Shown piece by piece: positions 21,018-30,602 of a stretch of 64,000 nt of DNA. Made by a program: the position numbers and the translations under genes. Each line of letters opens with the position of its first letter. Position 1 is the stretch's first letter. This stretch comes from Marinimicrobium agarilyticum DSM 16975. GTDB lineage: Bacteria > Pseudomonadota > Gammaproteobacteria > Pseudomonadales > Cellvibrionaceae. The stretch is from the NCBI RefSeq assembly GCF_000423345.1, contig NZ_AUHU01000011.1, positions 1 to 64,000 of the forward strand, in the 5' to 3' direction. The notes below the pieces were generated by a model. It saw only the letters and a program-made list of their open reading frames with translations. It searched no databases and was not told the origin of the DNA.

Positions 21018-21797
21018 ATGTGGACTAACTTTTCCAAATTCATTCCCTCGCTGCGCTGGATTCTGGTGCTCGTGGTGTTGACGTTGATTTTCGCCATCGC
21101 CCGGATTCCCGCCACCTGGGCGGCGCACTTTATGACCCAGGGCAACACCCTCGGCCTGAGCGGGGTACGAGGCACCGTCTGGGAAGGTCAAGCTCGGATG
21201 GCCAGTATTGAAATCGACCGGCAGCACTATTCTCTGGGCACCCTGAAGTGGGACTTGAGCCCGCTGTCGTTGTTGACCCTGACCCCCTGTGCGGACGTTA
21301 ATGCCAGCCTGGAGACACAAAACATTGAAGGCCGGGTCTGTGCCGGACTCGGCGGCAAGGTTCGGGTGAGCGACACCAGTATCGACGCGCCCGCCAATCT
21401 CGTACAGGCCGGTCTGCCGTTTCCGGTGGATGGGCAACTCTCCGCCAATATCCAGTCCCTGGCCATGGCGGGCGGGCAGATGCAGAATCTCAAAGGCAAC
21501 CTCAGTTGGACCGGGGCTCGGGTCCAGGCCGAAGGAGCGTGGGTGACCCTGGGTAGCTATGCCGCCGAAGCCCGCTTTGATCCGGAACAGAACGCCATTG
21601 TCGCGGACGTCTTTGACCTGGAGGGGCCCATCGACATTGAGGCGGAAACCCGCCTGCCGCTGGCCGGAGGCATATTTGTCAAAGGTCAGATGGAAATAAC
21701 CGACGACTTCAGTGACCAGATTCAGGCGCGCGAGTGGCTGCCGATGGTGCTCGACCATCAGCAGGACAACCGCTATAACATCGACCTGCAGTTCTAA
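21018..21797 (+). CDS. gspN: Type II secretion system protein GspN
   Basis: A 259-residue protein with one N-terminal membrane segment (about 12-33) and a beta-rich periplasmic domain containing SGVRGTVWEGQA and the LKWDLSPLSLL stretch typical of GspN. GspN is an accessory T2SS protein of uncertain role that is absent from some systems. Last gsp gene of the operon; apbE follows after 15 bases. Confidence 0.88.
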   Translation: MWTNFSKFIPSLRWILVLVVLTLIFAIARIPATWAAHFMTQGNTLGLSGVRGTVWEGQARMASIEIDRQHYSLGTLKWDLSPLSLLTLTPCADVNASLETQNIEGRVCAGLGGKVRVSDTSIDAPANLVQAGLPFPVDGQLSANIQSLAMAGGQMQNLKGNLSWTGARVQAEGAWVTLGSYAAEARFDPEQNAIVADVFDLEGPIDIEAETRLPLAGGIFVKGQMEITDDFSDQIQAREWLPMVLDHQQDNRYNIDLQF

Positions 21798-21812
21798 CAA
21801 ACCGGGGGTGCC

Positions 21813-22817
21813 ATGAAAACCCGACTCGTCGCGGTGCTCGCGTGGCTGCTGCTCAGTCTGCCAGTCTCGGCGGAGTGGTTCAGTGATGAGCAATCCATCA
21901 TGGGGACCCAGATTGTCGTTCGCCTCTGGCACGCCGACGCCGAGGTGGCTCAGGCCGCCATAGCGGCTGTTATGGAGGAAATGCACCGGATCAACCGCCA
22001 CTTCAGCCCCTATCTCGAAGACAGTGAACTCTCCCGCCTGAATCGCGAAGCGGTGACCGCTTCAAAACAATCCCCTCTGTCCATTAGTGAAGAACTCACC
22101 TGGCTCCTGGCCCAGTCCCTTCGTTATGGGGAGCTGACCGATGGCGCCTTCGACGTGACCTTTGGTTCGGTGGGTCGGTATTACGATTACCGCAAAGGGG
22201 AGCAGCCGGATAAGGCGGCGAGGGAGGCGCTTCTGGCCGCCATTGACTACCGCAAAATTCGCTTGAAGGCCGAGGCGCGGGAGGTTTACTTCGAGCACCC
22301 CAAACTCTATGTGGATCTTGGCGGTATCGCCAAGGGCTATGCGGTGGACCGGGCCATTGCAGTGTTGCGCGAGCGCGGCATTGAGCACGCCAGCGTCGGC
22401 GCCGGCGGCGATACCCGCCTGCTGGGCGATCACCGGGGTCGCCCCTGGCGGGTGGGCATCAAGAATCCGCGCGCGCCCGATGATGTGGCGATCATGTTGC
22501 CGCTTGAAAATGAGGCGATTTCCACCTCCGGGGACTATGAGCGCTACTTTATCAACGAGGAAGGAGAGCGGATTCATCATATTCTGAACCCGCGCACCGG
22601 TGCTTCTGCCCGGGGTGTTGCCAGCGCCACGGTGCTTGGGCCCAACAGTATCGATACCGACGCCCTGTCCACCAGTGTGTTCGTAATGGGCGTCGAATCG
22701 GGGCTGGCTCTGATTAATGGCCTTGCGGGGTTTGAGGCGATTGTCATCACCGCCGAGGGCAAGGTGCACTATAGTGAGGGCCTGATGGCTCCTCAAGCGG
22801 GTGAAAGCGGGCCTTAA
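21813..22817 (+). CDS. apbE: FAD:protein FMN transferase (ApbE)
   Basis: A 334-residue exported enzyme that transfers FMN from FAD to Ser or Thr of extracytoplasmic proteins. It has a signal peptide (cleavage near VSA/EWF) but no lipobox Cys, unlike many ApbE. Motifs visible are SIMGTQI, the VDLGGIAKGYAVDRA segment, HASVGAGGDTR, AISTSGDYERYF and HHILNPRTG, then TDALSTSVFVMG near the end. It lies 15 bases after gspN and may be cotranscribed with the gsp genes. A plausible substrate in this window is the DUF3570 protein at 33.4 kb, which carries a DxxSGAS sequence. Confidence 0.93.
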   Translation: MKTRLVAVLAWLLLSLPVSAEWFSDEQSIMGTQIVVRLWHADAEVAQAAIAAVMEEMHRINRHFSPYLEDSELSRLNREAVTASKQSPLSISEELTWLLAQSLRYGELTDGAFDVTFGSVGRYYDYRKGEQPDKAAREALLAAIDYRKIRLKAEAREVYFEHPKLYVDLGGIAKGYAVDRAIAVLRERGIEHASVGAGGDTRLLGDHRGRPWRVGIKNPRAPDDVAIMLPLENEAISTSGDYERYFINEEGERIHHILNPRTGASARGVASATVLGPNSIDTDALSTSVFVMGVESGLALINGLAGFEAIVITAEGKVHYSEGLMAPQAGESGP

Positions 22818-22928
22818 GAAAGCCAAGTGTGCGCGCCGTCACAATTCCAAAGGCTTGGGGCCACTAGAATAGAAAGCCGTTGTATGCTGCGCCAGCACGC
22901 GCGTTATTTTCGCTTGGGAGAACACTCC

Positions 22929-23498
22929 ATGTCGTCTGACTCACCCCGCTCTCGGCGGCGTCTGTTCCTGTTGCCGGGCTGGTGTCTGGTGCTCGTCAGT
23001 TTGTGCCTGTTGCCCTTGACGGTGACGGCCCAAGAGGAACCGGACGAGGCGGCCCTGGAGGCCTCCCTCGAACAACTGAAAGAAGATACCCTGGCGCTCA
23101 ATCGCGATCTGTTGATCCTCGAAGAAGAGCTGCTCTACCCCGCCAGCAGTCAGGTGGCGGTGTACCTCTCAATGGACCTGGGCGAGCTGTTTCATCTGGA
23201 CAGCGTTCGCGTGCAGGTGGACAGCGAGCCGGTAGCGGCGCAACTGTATACCGATGCCCAGCGCGAGGCTCTCCACCGCGGCGGTGTCCAACGCCTGTAC
23301 CTGGGCAATCTCAACTCCGGAAGCCACGAAATCAGCGCGGTGTTCACCGGTATCGGCCCCGATGGCCGGGACTATAAGCGTGGTGCCCGGCTCGAGGTAG
23401 AGAAAGGCCAGGAGCCCCTGATTCTGGAACTGAAGATCGTCGACTCCACCACCAAGCTCCAACCGGTGTTTGCCATTGAGGAATGGGCGCTGCAATGA
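22929..23498 (+). CDS. Exported protein of unknown function, first gene of the Agl/Glt-like operon
   Basis: A 189-residue protein I do not recognise as a named family. It has an N-terminal signal-like hydrophobic segment (about 12-33, ending near TVTAQ). A Glu/Leu-rich helix (about 35-65) with coiled-coil character follows, then a beta-rich domain with YLSMDLGELFHLDSVRVQ. The ATG at 22929 is preceded by GGGAG. The stop overlaps the next gene's start. It probably is a periplasmic partner of the TPR proteins, judged only from operon position. Confidence 0.75.
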   Translation: MSSDSPRSRRRLFLLPGWCLVLVSLCLLPLTVTAQEEPDEAALEASLEQLKEDTLALNRDLLILEEELLYPASSQVAVYLSMDLGELFHLDSVRVQVDSEPVAAQLYTDAQREALHRGGVQRLYLGNLNSGSHEISAVFTGIGPDGRDYKRGARLEVEKGQEPLILELKIVDSTTKLQPVFAIEEWALQ

Positions 23499-25378
23499 AG
23501 CAAGGGTTGCGTCGGCTGGGCCTGATGTCAGTGACGTTGCTCCTGCCCGCCTTGAGCGCGGCGCAGGAAGCCACTGACGGGCAGGCGGCGCTGCACGAAG
23601 GCGTGGCGCGCTACCATTACTATCAACAGGAGTACCTGTCGGCCCTGAGCGAGCTGATGGTGGCCCGCTCCCGGGGGCAACTCGAGGCGGGGCGGGGCGC
23701 GATTCTCGAAGGCGCCATTCGCCTCGCATTCGGTATGTCCGGCAGTGCCCAGCGCCAGCTTGACCCTGCCCTTCAGGACAAGCCCGAACAGCGAGCGGCC
23801 GCCACCTTTTACCTGGGGAAATTGCACTACCTGCGTGGTAACTGGCAGGCCGCCTCCGAAGTCTGGAGCGGGCTGACCGACCTCGATGCCCTGGCACCCG
23901 AGCTGGCCCGCGAGCAGCGGGCGCTCGAGTGGCAGTGGCGGCTGCGTACCAATGCTCCGCGCCCGGTCGACGCCGATAGCCTTTGGGACGAGCTGGGCGA
24001 CTGGGCTCCCCAGATTCTGTACAACCTGGGGGGCGCCTATGCCCGTGCGGGAGATCACCGGCAGGCTCGAGTCTACTACCGGGCCCTGGTGGACTCCGCG
24101 CCTCCCCGATTCTTTTCCGATACCGAATACCTGGCCCTGCGCGATCGCGCTTTCACTGCCCTGGGGTTCAGTCATCTACTTGCTGGCGAGTTCGCTCGGG
24201 CCGAAGAGGCCTTCGATCAGGTCCGTCTGACCCGCGACGATGCCGAACAGGCTCTGCTCGGTTACGGTTGGGCCGCGCTCGAGCGCGGCGACCCGCGCAC
24301 CGCCGTGCGTGCCTGGCAGGCGCTCAGCAAGCGCTCACTGACCCAGAGCGCGGCTCAGGAAGCGTTGGTGGCACTTCCCTATGCTTACACTCAACTGGAG
24401 GCGCCCGCCTCGGCCCTGGCAGCCTACGACAGTGCGGAGCAGCGTCTTGAGGCCGAGTTGGCACGAGTGCGTGAACTGGCCCAAGTGCTGACCCCCGAGT
24501 ACCTATTGGCCCAATTGGGGAGCGATGAGGCCGACAGCCATATTGTCATGCGCGGCCAGGAAAACTGGCTGACACTCACCGAAACCGCGGTGGCGCTGAG
24601 CCCCGACCCTTACCTCGCGGACTGGGTTAACCAGAGCCGGTTTCAATCCCGGGTTCAGGCGCTGGCGGACCTGAAAGATCAGGAGCACCTGCTCGCGCAG
24701 TGGCCGGACAAGTTGTCTCACTACGCCGAGTTACTGAAGAGCAAGCGCGATCTGCGCCAGGCCCGGCAGGCGGATGTTGAGCGTGAGTCCCTCTGGCAGC
24801 AGGCCGAAACCTTGCGCCAGCGCCGGGCGCCGTTGGCCAGAGAGCTTGCCCGCATCAAGCGCGAGCGAGATGTGATCGCGCTCGCAGACGAGAACACCCG
24901 TGCGCTCTATGAGCGCACTCAGGGAGCGCTGGCCCGCCTTGAGCGGCTGATCGCGTCGGGCAGAACCGATGGCGCACGCGAACAGCGCGCGCGCCTGAAA
25001 CTCTACGAGGGCATCCTGTTGTGGCGGGCCGCCCAGAATTACCCCGCTAACCTCTGGCGCACCGAGAAGCCCCTGCGGGATCTCGACCGGGCACTGGAAA
25101 CACTGGCGGAACGTCAGGCGCGGGTCAGTGCGATCGTGAATGAGAATCCGGATATCGCTCCAAGCCTGGCGCGAATGGCCGGCCTGGAAGCTCGTGTGGC
25201 CGATCAACGTGCCCGCCTGAGCGCGGCGCGCCAGAGTCGGGCCCAGGCTCTTGCCGATAGCCTGCAAGGGCATCTCGATCGGCATCAGAAGCGCTTGACC
25301 CAATACCTGGCCCGGGTGCGCCTGGGCGCGGCGCGGCTGCAGGATCAGGCGCTGCGCGCCGGGGAGGCCGGCCAATGA
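23495..25378 (+). CDS. Exported TPR-repeat protein
   Basis: A 627-residue protein with a signal peptide (about 1-21). An alpha-helical solenoid follows with several TPR-like units: GKLHYLRGNWQAASEVW near 105, YARAGDHRQARVYYRALV near 180, and SHLLAGEFARAEEAFDQV near 220. The second half (about 400-627) is Arg/Leu/Glu-rich and likely long coiled coil. The ATG overlaps the upstream stop and the stop overlaps the next start. It resembles periplasmic TPR scaffold components of Agl/Glt-type machines, but exact orthology is not established. Confidence 0.8.
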   Translation: MKQGLRRLGLMSVTLLLPALSAAQEATDGQAALHEGVARYHYYQQEYLSALSELMVARSRGQLEAGRGAILEGAIRLAFGMSGSAQRQLDPALQDKPEQRAAATFYLGKLHYLRGNWQAASEVWSGLTDLDALAPELAREQRALEWQWRLRTNAPRPVDADSLWDELGDWAPQILYNLGGAYARAGDHRQARVYYRALVDSAPPRFFSDTEYLALRDRAFTALGFSHLLAGEFARAEEAFDQVRLTRDDAEQALLGYGWAALERGDPRTAVRAWQALSKRSLTQSAAQEALVALPYAYTQLEAPASALAAYDSAEQRLEAELARVRELAQVLTPEYLLAQLGSDEADSHIVMRGQENWLTLTETAVALSPDPYLADWVNQSRFQSRVQALADLKDQEHLLAQWPDKLSHYAELLKSKRDLRQARQADVERESLWQQAETLRQRRAPLARELARIKRERDVIALADENTRALYERTQGALARLERLIASGRTDGAREQRARLKLYEGILLWRAAQNYPANLWRTEKPLRDLDRALETLAERQARVSAIVNENPDIAPSLARMAGLEARVADQRARLSAARQSRAQALADSLQGHLDRHQKRLTQYLARVRLGAARLQDQALRAGEAGQ

Positions 25379-28227
25379 AGTGCTCCCGCTTGTCCCTCAC
25401 CATAGCGCTGGTGGGTGGCACGTTGTTCCTGTCCGCCTGCGGAAACTTTGCGCCGCGCTCCCAGGGGCTGTCCGCGCTGCCCGAAGCCACTTTGCCCGAA
25501 CGGGGACAACGAATCACACCCGAGTCGGCGGATCGCATCGCCCGCCGTTATGAGCAGGCCCTGGTGGCGACCGATGACCCGGCGATGCAAACCGATATTC
25601 GCTGGCGCCTGGCGGACCTGGCCATGGCGCGAAGCGAACGGGCGCTCGCCGAGTCCGATAGCGTGGAAGCTCAGTTCGAAGCGCCCATTGAGCGCTACCG
25701 GGCGTTGATTGGTGATTACGAGAATGGGCGGTGGCCCGAGGGCCTGCCCGAGGCGGACAGTCTCTATTATCAACTGGCCAAGGCCTACGCCCTGGACGGG
25801 CGCATGGTCGAGGCCAACGCCACGCTGGCGTCCCTCGCCCAGCGCTTCCCGGAATCGCCCTACTACGCCGAAGCGCAGTTTCGCCGGGCCGAGCGGGCCT
25901 TCTCCGTGGGGGACTACGCCACGGCCGGTGCGCTTTATCGGGAGCTGCTGCCCGGCGAAGGGCCCATGCCCGAGTTTGGCCAGAACGCGCTCTATATGCG
26001 CGCCTGGGCGCAGTTCAAGCAGGCGGAGTACGAGCGGGCACTGGAGAGCTTCGCTCAGGTGCTCGATTACTTATTGCCAGAGACGGACACCCCCGTGGCG
26101 CTGGAGCAGGCCTGGAATAGGCTCGATAGTGCCCAAGCGGAAGTGGCCGGCGACGCGCTGCGCGCCATGGCACTGTCGTTCGCCTACCTGGAAGGGCCAG
26201 ATAGTATTCAGGCACTGGAGGCGCGCATCGGCCCCCGGGTCTACGAACACAAACTCTATCAGCGCCTGGCGGAAACCTACCGAGAGCAGGAGCGTTTCCG
26301 CGATGCCGCCGATACCTACATCCGCTATGTGGAGGAAAACCCCAACAGCGATCTGGCACCGGCATTCAGCCTGAGCGAAATCGAGACCTATCGGGAAGGG
26401 CGCTTCCCCAGTCTGATCCTACCCGCCAAACAGTCCTTTGTCCGCCGCTACGGCTTGCTCAGTGCCTTCTGGTTTGAGCGCGGCGGTGAGCCGGGCGAGC
26501 TAGTGGAGCAGCACCTGCACGACTTCCTGACCGAGCTGGCCAACTACCAGCACGCCCGGGCCCAGCGCCTGGCCGATGAAGGCGTCAGCGCGCCGGAACG
26601 TCGCCAGGCCTTTGCCAATGCCGCCACCTGGTACCGGGAGTTTGTCGCCACCTTCCCGAACGATCCGGCCGTACCCGAGCAACAATTCCTGCTGGCGGAA
26701 GTGCTCAACGAGGCCGAGCAGTGGCCCGAAGCGCTGGAAAACTATGAGCAGGTCGCCTTCGTTCATCGGGACGCGGAGTACGGCCGCGAAGCCGGCTACG
26801 CCGCGGTACTGCTCTCCGGACAGCTCTCCGAACGGGCTGGCCCCGAGAACCTGGAGTGGTGGCAGCGCCGTATGACCGTCGGTCGGCTATTCGCCCAACG
26901 CTACCCTGAAGACCCTCGCTCCACTGCCGTGCTCGCCAGTATGGCCCGCGGGCAGCTCGAACGGGGCTATTTGGAGTCGGCGTCGGACCTGGCCGAATCG
27001 CTTTTGGCCTGGCATCCGCCGGCGAGCGAGGAGGAGCAATTTACCGGCTGGCTGGTGTTGGGCCACAGCCGCTTTGACCTGAACCAGTACGCCGCCGCCG
27101 AGAATGCCTATTGGCAGGTGCTGGAGCGCTGGCCGGCCGCCGGCGTCGCCTCGGACGGCGCGCCCACGCAGGCCGAAGTCCGGGAGCGGATCGCCGCCAG
27201 TCTCTACCAGCGGGCGCGCACGCAGCTCGATCGGGGCGAGACGGCCGAAGCGGTGGCCTTGCTGCAGCGCATTCCCGACGAACTGCCCAGTACCGATGTG
27301 GCGGTTCAGGCCCAGTTCGACGCCGCCCACTACCTGCTGGCACTGGAGCGTTGGGACGAAGCACAACAGGCCCTGGAGCGGTTTCGCCGCGTGTATCCCG
27401 ACAGCCCGCTGCAGTCCCAGATTCCGGCCCGGCTGGCCAAGGTCTACCGACAGCAGGAAAACTGGGTGGCCGCCGCCGATGAGCTCCGCCGGCTGGAGCA
27501 GACCTCGGACGATCCCGCGTTGCAGAGAGAGTCGCTCTATCTGGCCGCCGAGCTCTATCAGCAGGCGGGCGAAGTGGAGCAGGCCATCGACAGCTACCGC
27601 CGTTACGCCCACACCTACCTGGAGCCGGCCGCGGACCGGCGCGAAGCGGAATACCAGTTGACCGAGCTCTACCGCCAGACCGGCGAGCCCGAGAAGCGGG
27701 ATTTCTGGTTGCAGCGCCTGGTGGACAGTCACAATGCGAACGATGGTCGATCCACCTATCTGGCCGCGTTCGCGGCGAGTGAATTGGCCGAAGACAGCTT
27801 CCAGGCGTTTTCCCGTATCAAGCTGAATCTGCCCCTGAAACCCAGCCTGGATCGCAAACGGGCCGCGCTGGAAAAAGCCCTCGCGGAACAGCAGGCGATT
27901 CTGGATTACGGCGTGGCCGAGTTCAGCACCGGTGCCAGCCATCGGATGGCGGCCATTTACCACCAGCTCAGCCGGGACCTGATGGACTCCGAGCGACCCG
28001 AGGGCCTGGGGGTGTTGGAGCTGGAGCAGTACGACATCCTGCTGGAAGAGCAGGCCTACCCCTTCGAGGAGAAAGCCATCGATCTGTATGAAATCAACGC
28101 CCGGCGCACTCAGCGGGGCGTCTACGATCAGTGGGTGAAACGCAGCTTCGAGGCGCTGGCGCAGATACTGCCGGCGCGCTACGGCAAAGAGGAAAAAGTG
28201 GCGGAGGTCAGTCGTGGGGTGTATTGA
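25375..28227 (+). CDS. Large TPR-repeat outer-membrane lipoprotein
   Basis: A 950-residue lipoprotein. The signal ends in the lipobox LSAC (Cys at 22). The rest is a solenoid with many TPR-like helical pairs, for example YQLAKAYALDGRMVEANATL (about 125), LAETYREQERFRDAADTYIR, LAEVLNEAEQWPEALENYEQ and LAAELYQQAGEVEQAIDSYR. Asp at +2 of the mature protein is absent (Gly follows Cys), so Lol-dependent transfer to the outer membrane is expected. Size and repeats recall the large TPR proteins of Myxococcus gliding complexes. It probably forms a periplasmic scaffold. Confidence 0.82.
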   Translation: MKCSRLSLTIALVGGTLFLSACGNFAPRSQGLSALPEATLPERGQRITPESADRIARRYEQALVATDDPAMQTDIRWRLADLAMARSERALAESDSVEAQFEAPIERYRALIGDYENGRWPEGLPEADSLYYQLAKAYALDGRMVEANATLASLAQRFPESPYYAEAQFRRAERAFSVGDYATAGALYRELLPGEGPMPEFGQNALYMRAWAQFKQAEYERALESFAQVLDYLLPETDTPVALEQAWNRLDSAQAEVAGDALRAMALSFAYLEGPDSIQALEARIGPRVYEHKLYQRLAETYREQERFRDAADTYIRYVEENPNSDLAPAFSLSEIETYREGRFPSLILPAKQSFVRRYGLLSAFWFERGGEPGELVEQHLHDFLTELANYQHARAQRLADEGVSAPERRQAFANAATWYREFVATFPNDPAVPEQQFLLAEVLNEAEQWPEALENYEQVAFVHRDAEYGREAGYAAVLLSGQLSERAGPENLEWWQRRMTVGRLFAQRYPEDPRSTAVLASMARGQLERGYLESASDLAESLLAWHPPASEEEQFTGWLVLGHSRFDLNQYAAAENAYWQVLERWPAAGVASDGAPTQAEVRERIAASLYQRARTQLDRGETAEAVALLQRIPDELPSTDVAVQAQFDAAHYLLALERWDEAQQALERFRRVYPDSPLQSQIPARLAKVYRQQENWVAAADELRRLEQTSDDPALQRESLYLAAELYQQAGEVEQAIDSYRRYAHTYLEPAADRREAEYQLTELYRQTGEPEKRDFWLQRLVDSHNANDGRSTYLAAFAASELAEDSFQAFSRIKLNLPLKPSLDRKRAALEKALAEQQAILDYGVAEFSTGASHRMAAIYHQLSRDLMDSERPEGLGVLELEQYDILLEEQAYPFEEKAIDLYEINARRTQRGVYDQWVKRSFEALAQILPARYGKEEKVAEVSRGVY

Positions 28228-28882
28228 TCGCCGCCGCCTCGCGCTGGCCGCCATTCTGATCGGGTTGTTGACCGGTTGTGCGACCGCGCCCGACACGGCC
28301 CCGGAGACGGTCGATGCCAGTGAAGCCAGTGCGCCTTCGGCTCTGCCGGAAGGCCCGGTCACGCCCAACCCCTACGCACAGATGGAAGTCAGCGTCAGCG
28401 CCGAGGCGCGGGCCGAGTTCGAACGGGCGCTTGACGCCATGCAGAGCGAGCAGTGGGGTGAGGCCGAGCAACGCCTGCTGGCGATGACCGAGCAGTACCC
28501 GACGCTCTCAGGCCCCTGGGTCAACCTGGGCAAGGTGTATGCGCAAACCGGCCGCTCCGACGAGGCGGTGACCGCGTTGGAAAAAGCAGTGGCGCTTAAC
28601 CCCAATAACCTGGATGCCTACAACCAATTGGCCCTGCTCAAGCGCGAAGCGGGTGAGTTCGAACAAGCCGAGGCACACTATCGGCGGGCCCTGAGCGTCT
28701 GGCCGTTTCACGCTCGAACCCATCTGAACCTGGGGGTGTTGCTGGATCTGTATCGGGGACGGGGTCAGGAAGCGTTGTTGCATTATCGCGCGTATCAGCA
28801 GCGCCAAGAAGAAATGGACCGGCAGGTGGCCGGCTGGATCGTGGACCTGGAGCGCCGGTTGGCGGCTGAGGAGGAACAATGA
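28214..28882 (+). CDS. TPR-repeat lipoprotein
   Basis: A 222-residue lipoprotein with lipobox LTGC (Cys at about 21). A Pro/Ala/Glu-rich linker follows, then three TPR units from about 65 to 195 (WVNLGKVYAQTGRSDEAVTA, AYNQLALLKREAGEFEQAEA, HLNLGVLLDLYRGRGQEALL). The GTG start at 28214 overlaps the upstream gene by 14 bases. Likely a small outer-membrane TPR adaptor in the same complex. Confidence 0.82.
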   Translation: MGCIDRRRLALAAILIGLLTGCATAPDTAPETVDASEASAPSALPEGPVTPNPYAQMEVSVSAEARAEFERALDAMQSEQWGEAEQRLLAMTEQYPTLSGPWVNLGKVYAQTGRSDEAVTALEKAVALNPNNLDAYNQLALLKREAGEFEQAEAHYRRALSVWPFHARTHLNLGVLLDLYRGRGQEALLHYRAYQQRQEEMDRQVAGWIVDLERRLAAEEEQ

Positions 28883-29175
28883 TACGTGTTTGTTGCTGGC
28901 TTGCGGCAGGACTGAGTCTGTTGCTGACACCTATTGCCTGGGCCCAGGACGAGGAGCGCTTGCAAGGGCCGATTATTGAACTGGAATCCCAGGTCACCGG
29001 TAATCGGGAGCAGCCTCAAGTCTTTAACGTGGTGCCCTGGCAGACGCCGGACAGTCCGGTTCCGGGCTACAATCCGCTGCAACGCCAGTTGGACACGGTC
29101 TTTGGGCATCTGGAGCGGGACGAACTGCAGCGTTCATTGGAGCAATCGCAGGAATCGAGTGACGTTGATCAATAG
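28879..29175 (+). CDS. Small exported protein of the Agl/Glt-like operon
   Basis: A 98-residue protein with a signal peptide (about 1-22, WAQ/DEE) and a short mature chain containing an LESQVTG segment and a VVPWQTPDS stretch. I recognise no family. Its ATG overlaps the upstream stop, and 174 bases separate it from the ExbB-like gene. Operon position suggests a periplasmic accessory factor. Confidence 0.7.
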   Translation: MIRVCCWLAAGLSLLLTPIAWAQDEERLQGPIIELESQVTGNREQPQVFNVVPWQTPDSPVPGYNPLQRQLDTVFGHLERDELQRSLEQSQESSDVDQ

Positions 29176-29349
29176 ACGGCGCAATATTCCTCTAAAAATA
29201 CAACCTGAATCACAGATTGGCTGTGGCCAAGTCGGCATAATCATCCGACGGGCGCCAGCCTGACACGACAACAAACGATGGGCCTTTGCCGCTTTGCCGA
29301 CTGGCAGCGAACGGGCCGACGACACGCTTGAATCTTGAGGGCAATACGC

Positions 29350-30036
29350 ATGGATTTCATCACTGTACCGCTGCGCTTTTTTCAAAACGGCGGCCCCTTT
29401 ATGTACCCCATTGCCATCGTGCTGGTGGTTGGCCTGGCGGTCGCGCTGGAGCGTTGGATCTATCTCAGCCACGCCAAAAGCTCCAATCGCAAGGCCTTTC
29501 AGCAGCTGATGCCGCTGCTGAAAAAGCGCGATTACGCCGGCGTGATGAAGCTCGGACAGACCTCCAGCGCGCCGATTGCCCGTATCATCAGTGCCGGGGT
29601 GGCCCGTATGAGTCAATCCCAGCGCCGGGACGATATCGAACTGGCCATGGAAGAAGGCGTCCTGGAAGCCATGCCCCGCCTGGAAAAGCGCACGCCCTAC
29701 CTGGCGACCCTGGCCAACATCTCCACCCTGCTCGGCCTGCTCGGCACCATCATCGGTCTGATCGCCGCCTTTACCGCCGTGGCCGAAGCCGACCCCTCCG
29801 AGAAAGCCAACATGCTCTCGGGCAGTATTTCCGTGGCCATGAACACCACCGCCTTTGGCCTGATGGCAGCCATCCCGCTGTTGCTGTTCCATGCGACCCT
29901 GCAGACCAAGACCACCGAGATCATCGACAGTCTGGAAATGGCCGGGGTCAAGTGTCTCAACCTCATGGGCGTCGGCACGGTGCAACGCACCGCCACCAAG
30001 CCCGGTACTGCCGATACCGCCGCGAGCAAAGGTTGA
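29350..30036 (+). CDS. MotA/TolQ/ExbB family proton-channel protein (AglR-like)
   Basis: A 228-residue inner-membrane protein with three TM segments: MYPIAIVLVVGLAVALE (about 18-35), ISTLLGLLGTIIGLIAAF (about 125-145) and TTAFGLMAAIPLLLF (about 165-182). The second and third contain the GLLGTIIG and FGLMAAIP motifs that line the pore in ExbB/TolQ. The ATG at 29350 has GAGGG eight bases upstream. With the two ExbD-like proteins it should form a proton-driven motor. Two ExbD genes beside one ExbB gene is the AglRQS arrangement of Myxococcus. Confidence 0.9.
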   Translation: MDFITVPLRFFQNGGPFMYPIAIVLVVGLAVALERWIYLSHAKSSNRKAFQQLMPLLKKRDYAGVMKLGQTSSAPIARIISAGVARMSQSQRRDDIELAMEEGVLEAMPRLEKRTPYLATLANISTLLGLLGTIIGLIAAFTAVAEADPSEKANMLSGSISVAMNTTAFGLMAAIPLLLFHATLQTKTTEIIDSLEMAGVKCLNLMGVGTVQRTATKPGTADTAASKG

Positions 30037-30083
30037 TCGTCCCCCGGGGCGGTTTCAGAGACCACTAAAGGACAGCAAACGCG

Positions 30084-30602
30084 ATGTTTCATCGACGGCG
30101 CCATCGACACAAAGAAGAGGCCGAGCTCGACATCACCTCCTTTATGAATCTGATGATCATATTGGTGCCGGTGTTGTTGATGAGTATGGTCTTCGCGCGG
30201 ATCACCGTGCTCGATATCCAGTTACCCAAAAGCGTGACCAGCGAAGCGAGTGAGTCCGACGAACCCAACGAGCGGCTCGAGCTGGTCATTCGCGAGGACT
30301 ACTTTCAGGTCAACTTCCCCGCCGGCCAGCCGGTAGACCGGGTGCCGTTTGTGGACGGCGAGCCGGATACCGAAGCGCTCTCCAAACTGTTGCAGTCGGT
30401 CAAGCAGACACTGAAAAATGAAGGCATTGAGAAAAACGATATCCTGATTCTCTCAGAGCCCGACACCCCCTATCAGACGCTGGTCAGTGCCATGGATACC
30501 GCCCGCTCTTTCAAGGCGGTCGTGGCGGCGTCCGTGGTGGATGCGGAGCTGTTCCCGGTGATTTCCCTGGGTGATGCCCCGGCGCAGGAGGCGAGCGAAT
30601 GA
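30084..30602 (+). CDS. ExbD/TolR-like protein lacking the channel Asp
   Basis: A 172-residue bitopic protein with a basic N-terminus, one TM (about 17-40) and a periplasmic domain ending in a SPDTPYQTLVSAMD-like ExbD fold. Aligned by eye to E. coli ExbD (VTPFIDVMLVLL), the TM start here reads ITSFMNLMIILV. The proton-carrying Asp is therefore replaced by Asn22. Its partner gene at 30599 keeps the Asp. It may therefore be a structural subunit in a mixed ExbD assembly. Confidence 0.87.
   Translation: MFHRRRHRHKEEAELDITSFMNLMIILVPVLLMSMVFARITVLDIQLPKSVTSEASESDEPNERLELVIREDYFQVNFPAGQPVDRVPFVDGEPDTEALSKLLQSVKQTLKNEGIEKNDILILSEPDTPYQTLVSAMDTARSFKAVVAASVVDAELFPVISLGDAPAQEASE

Noticed and set aside
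20484-22001. 505-codon open frame antisense to gspM, gspN and apbE
   Set aside because: Opposes three well-supported genes and shows no family features.
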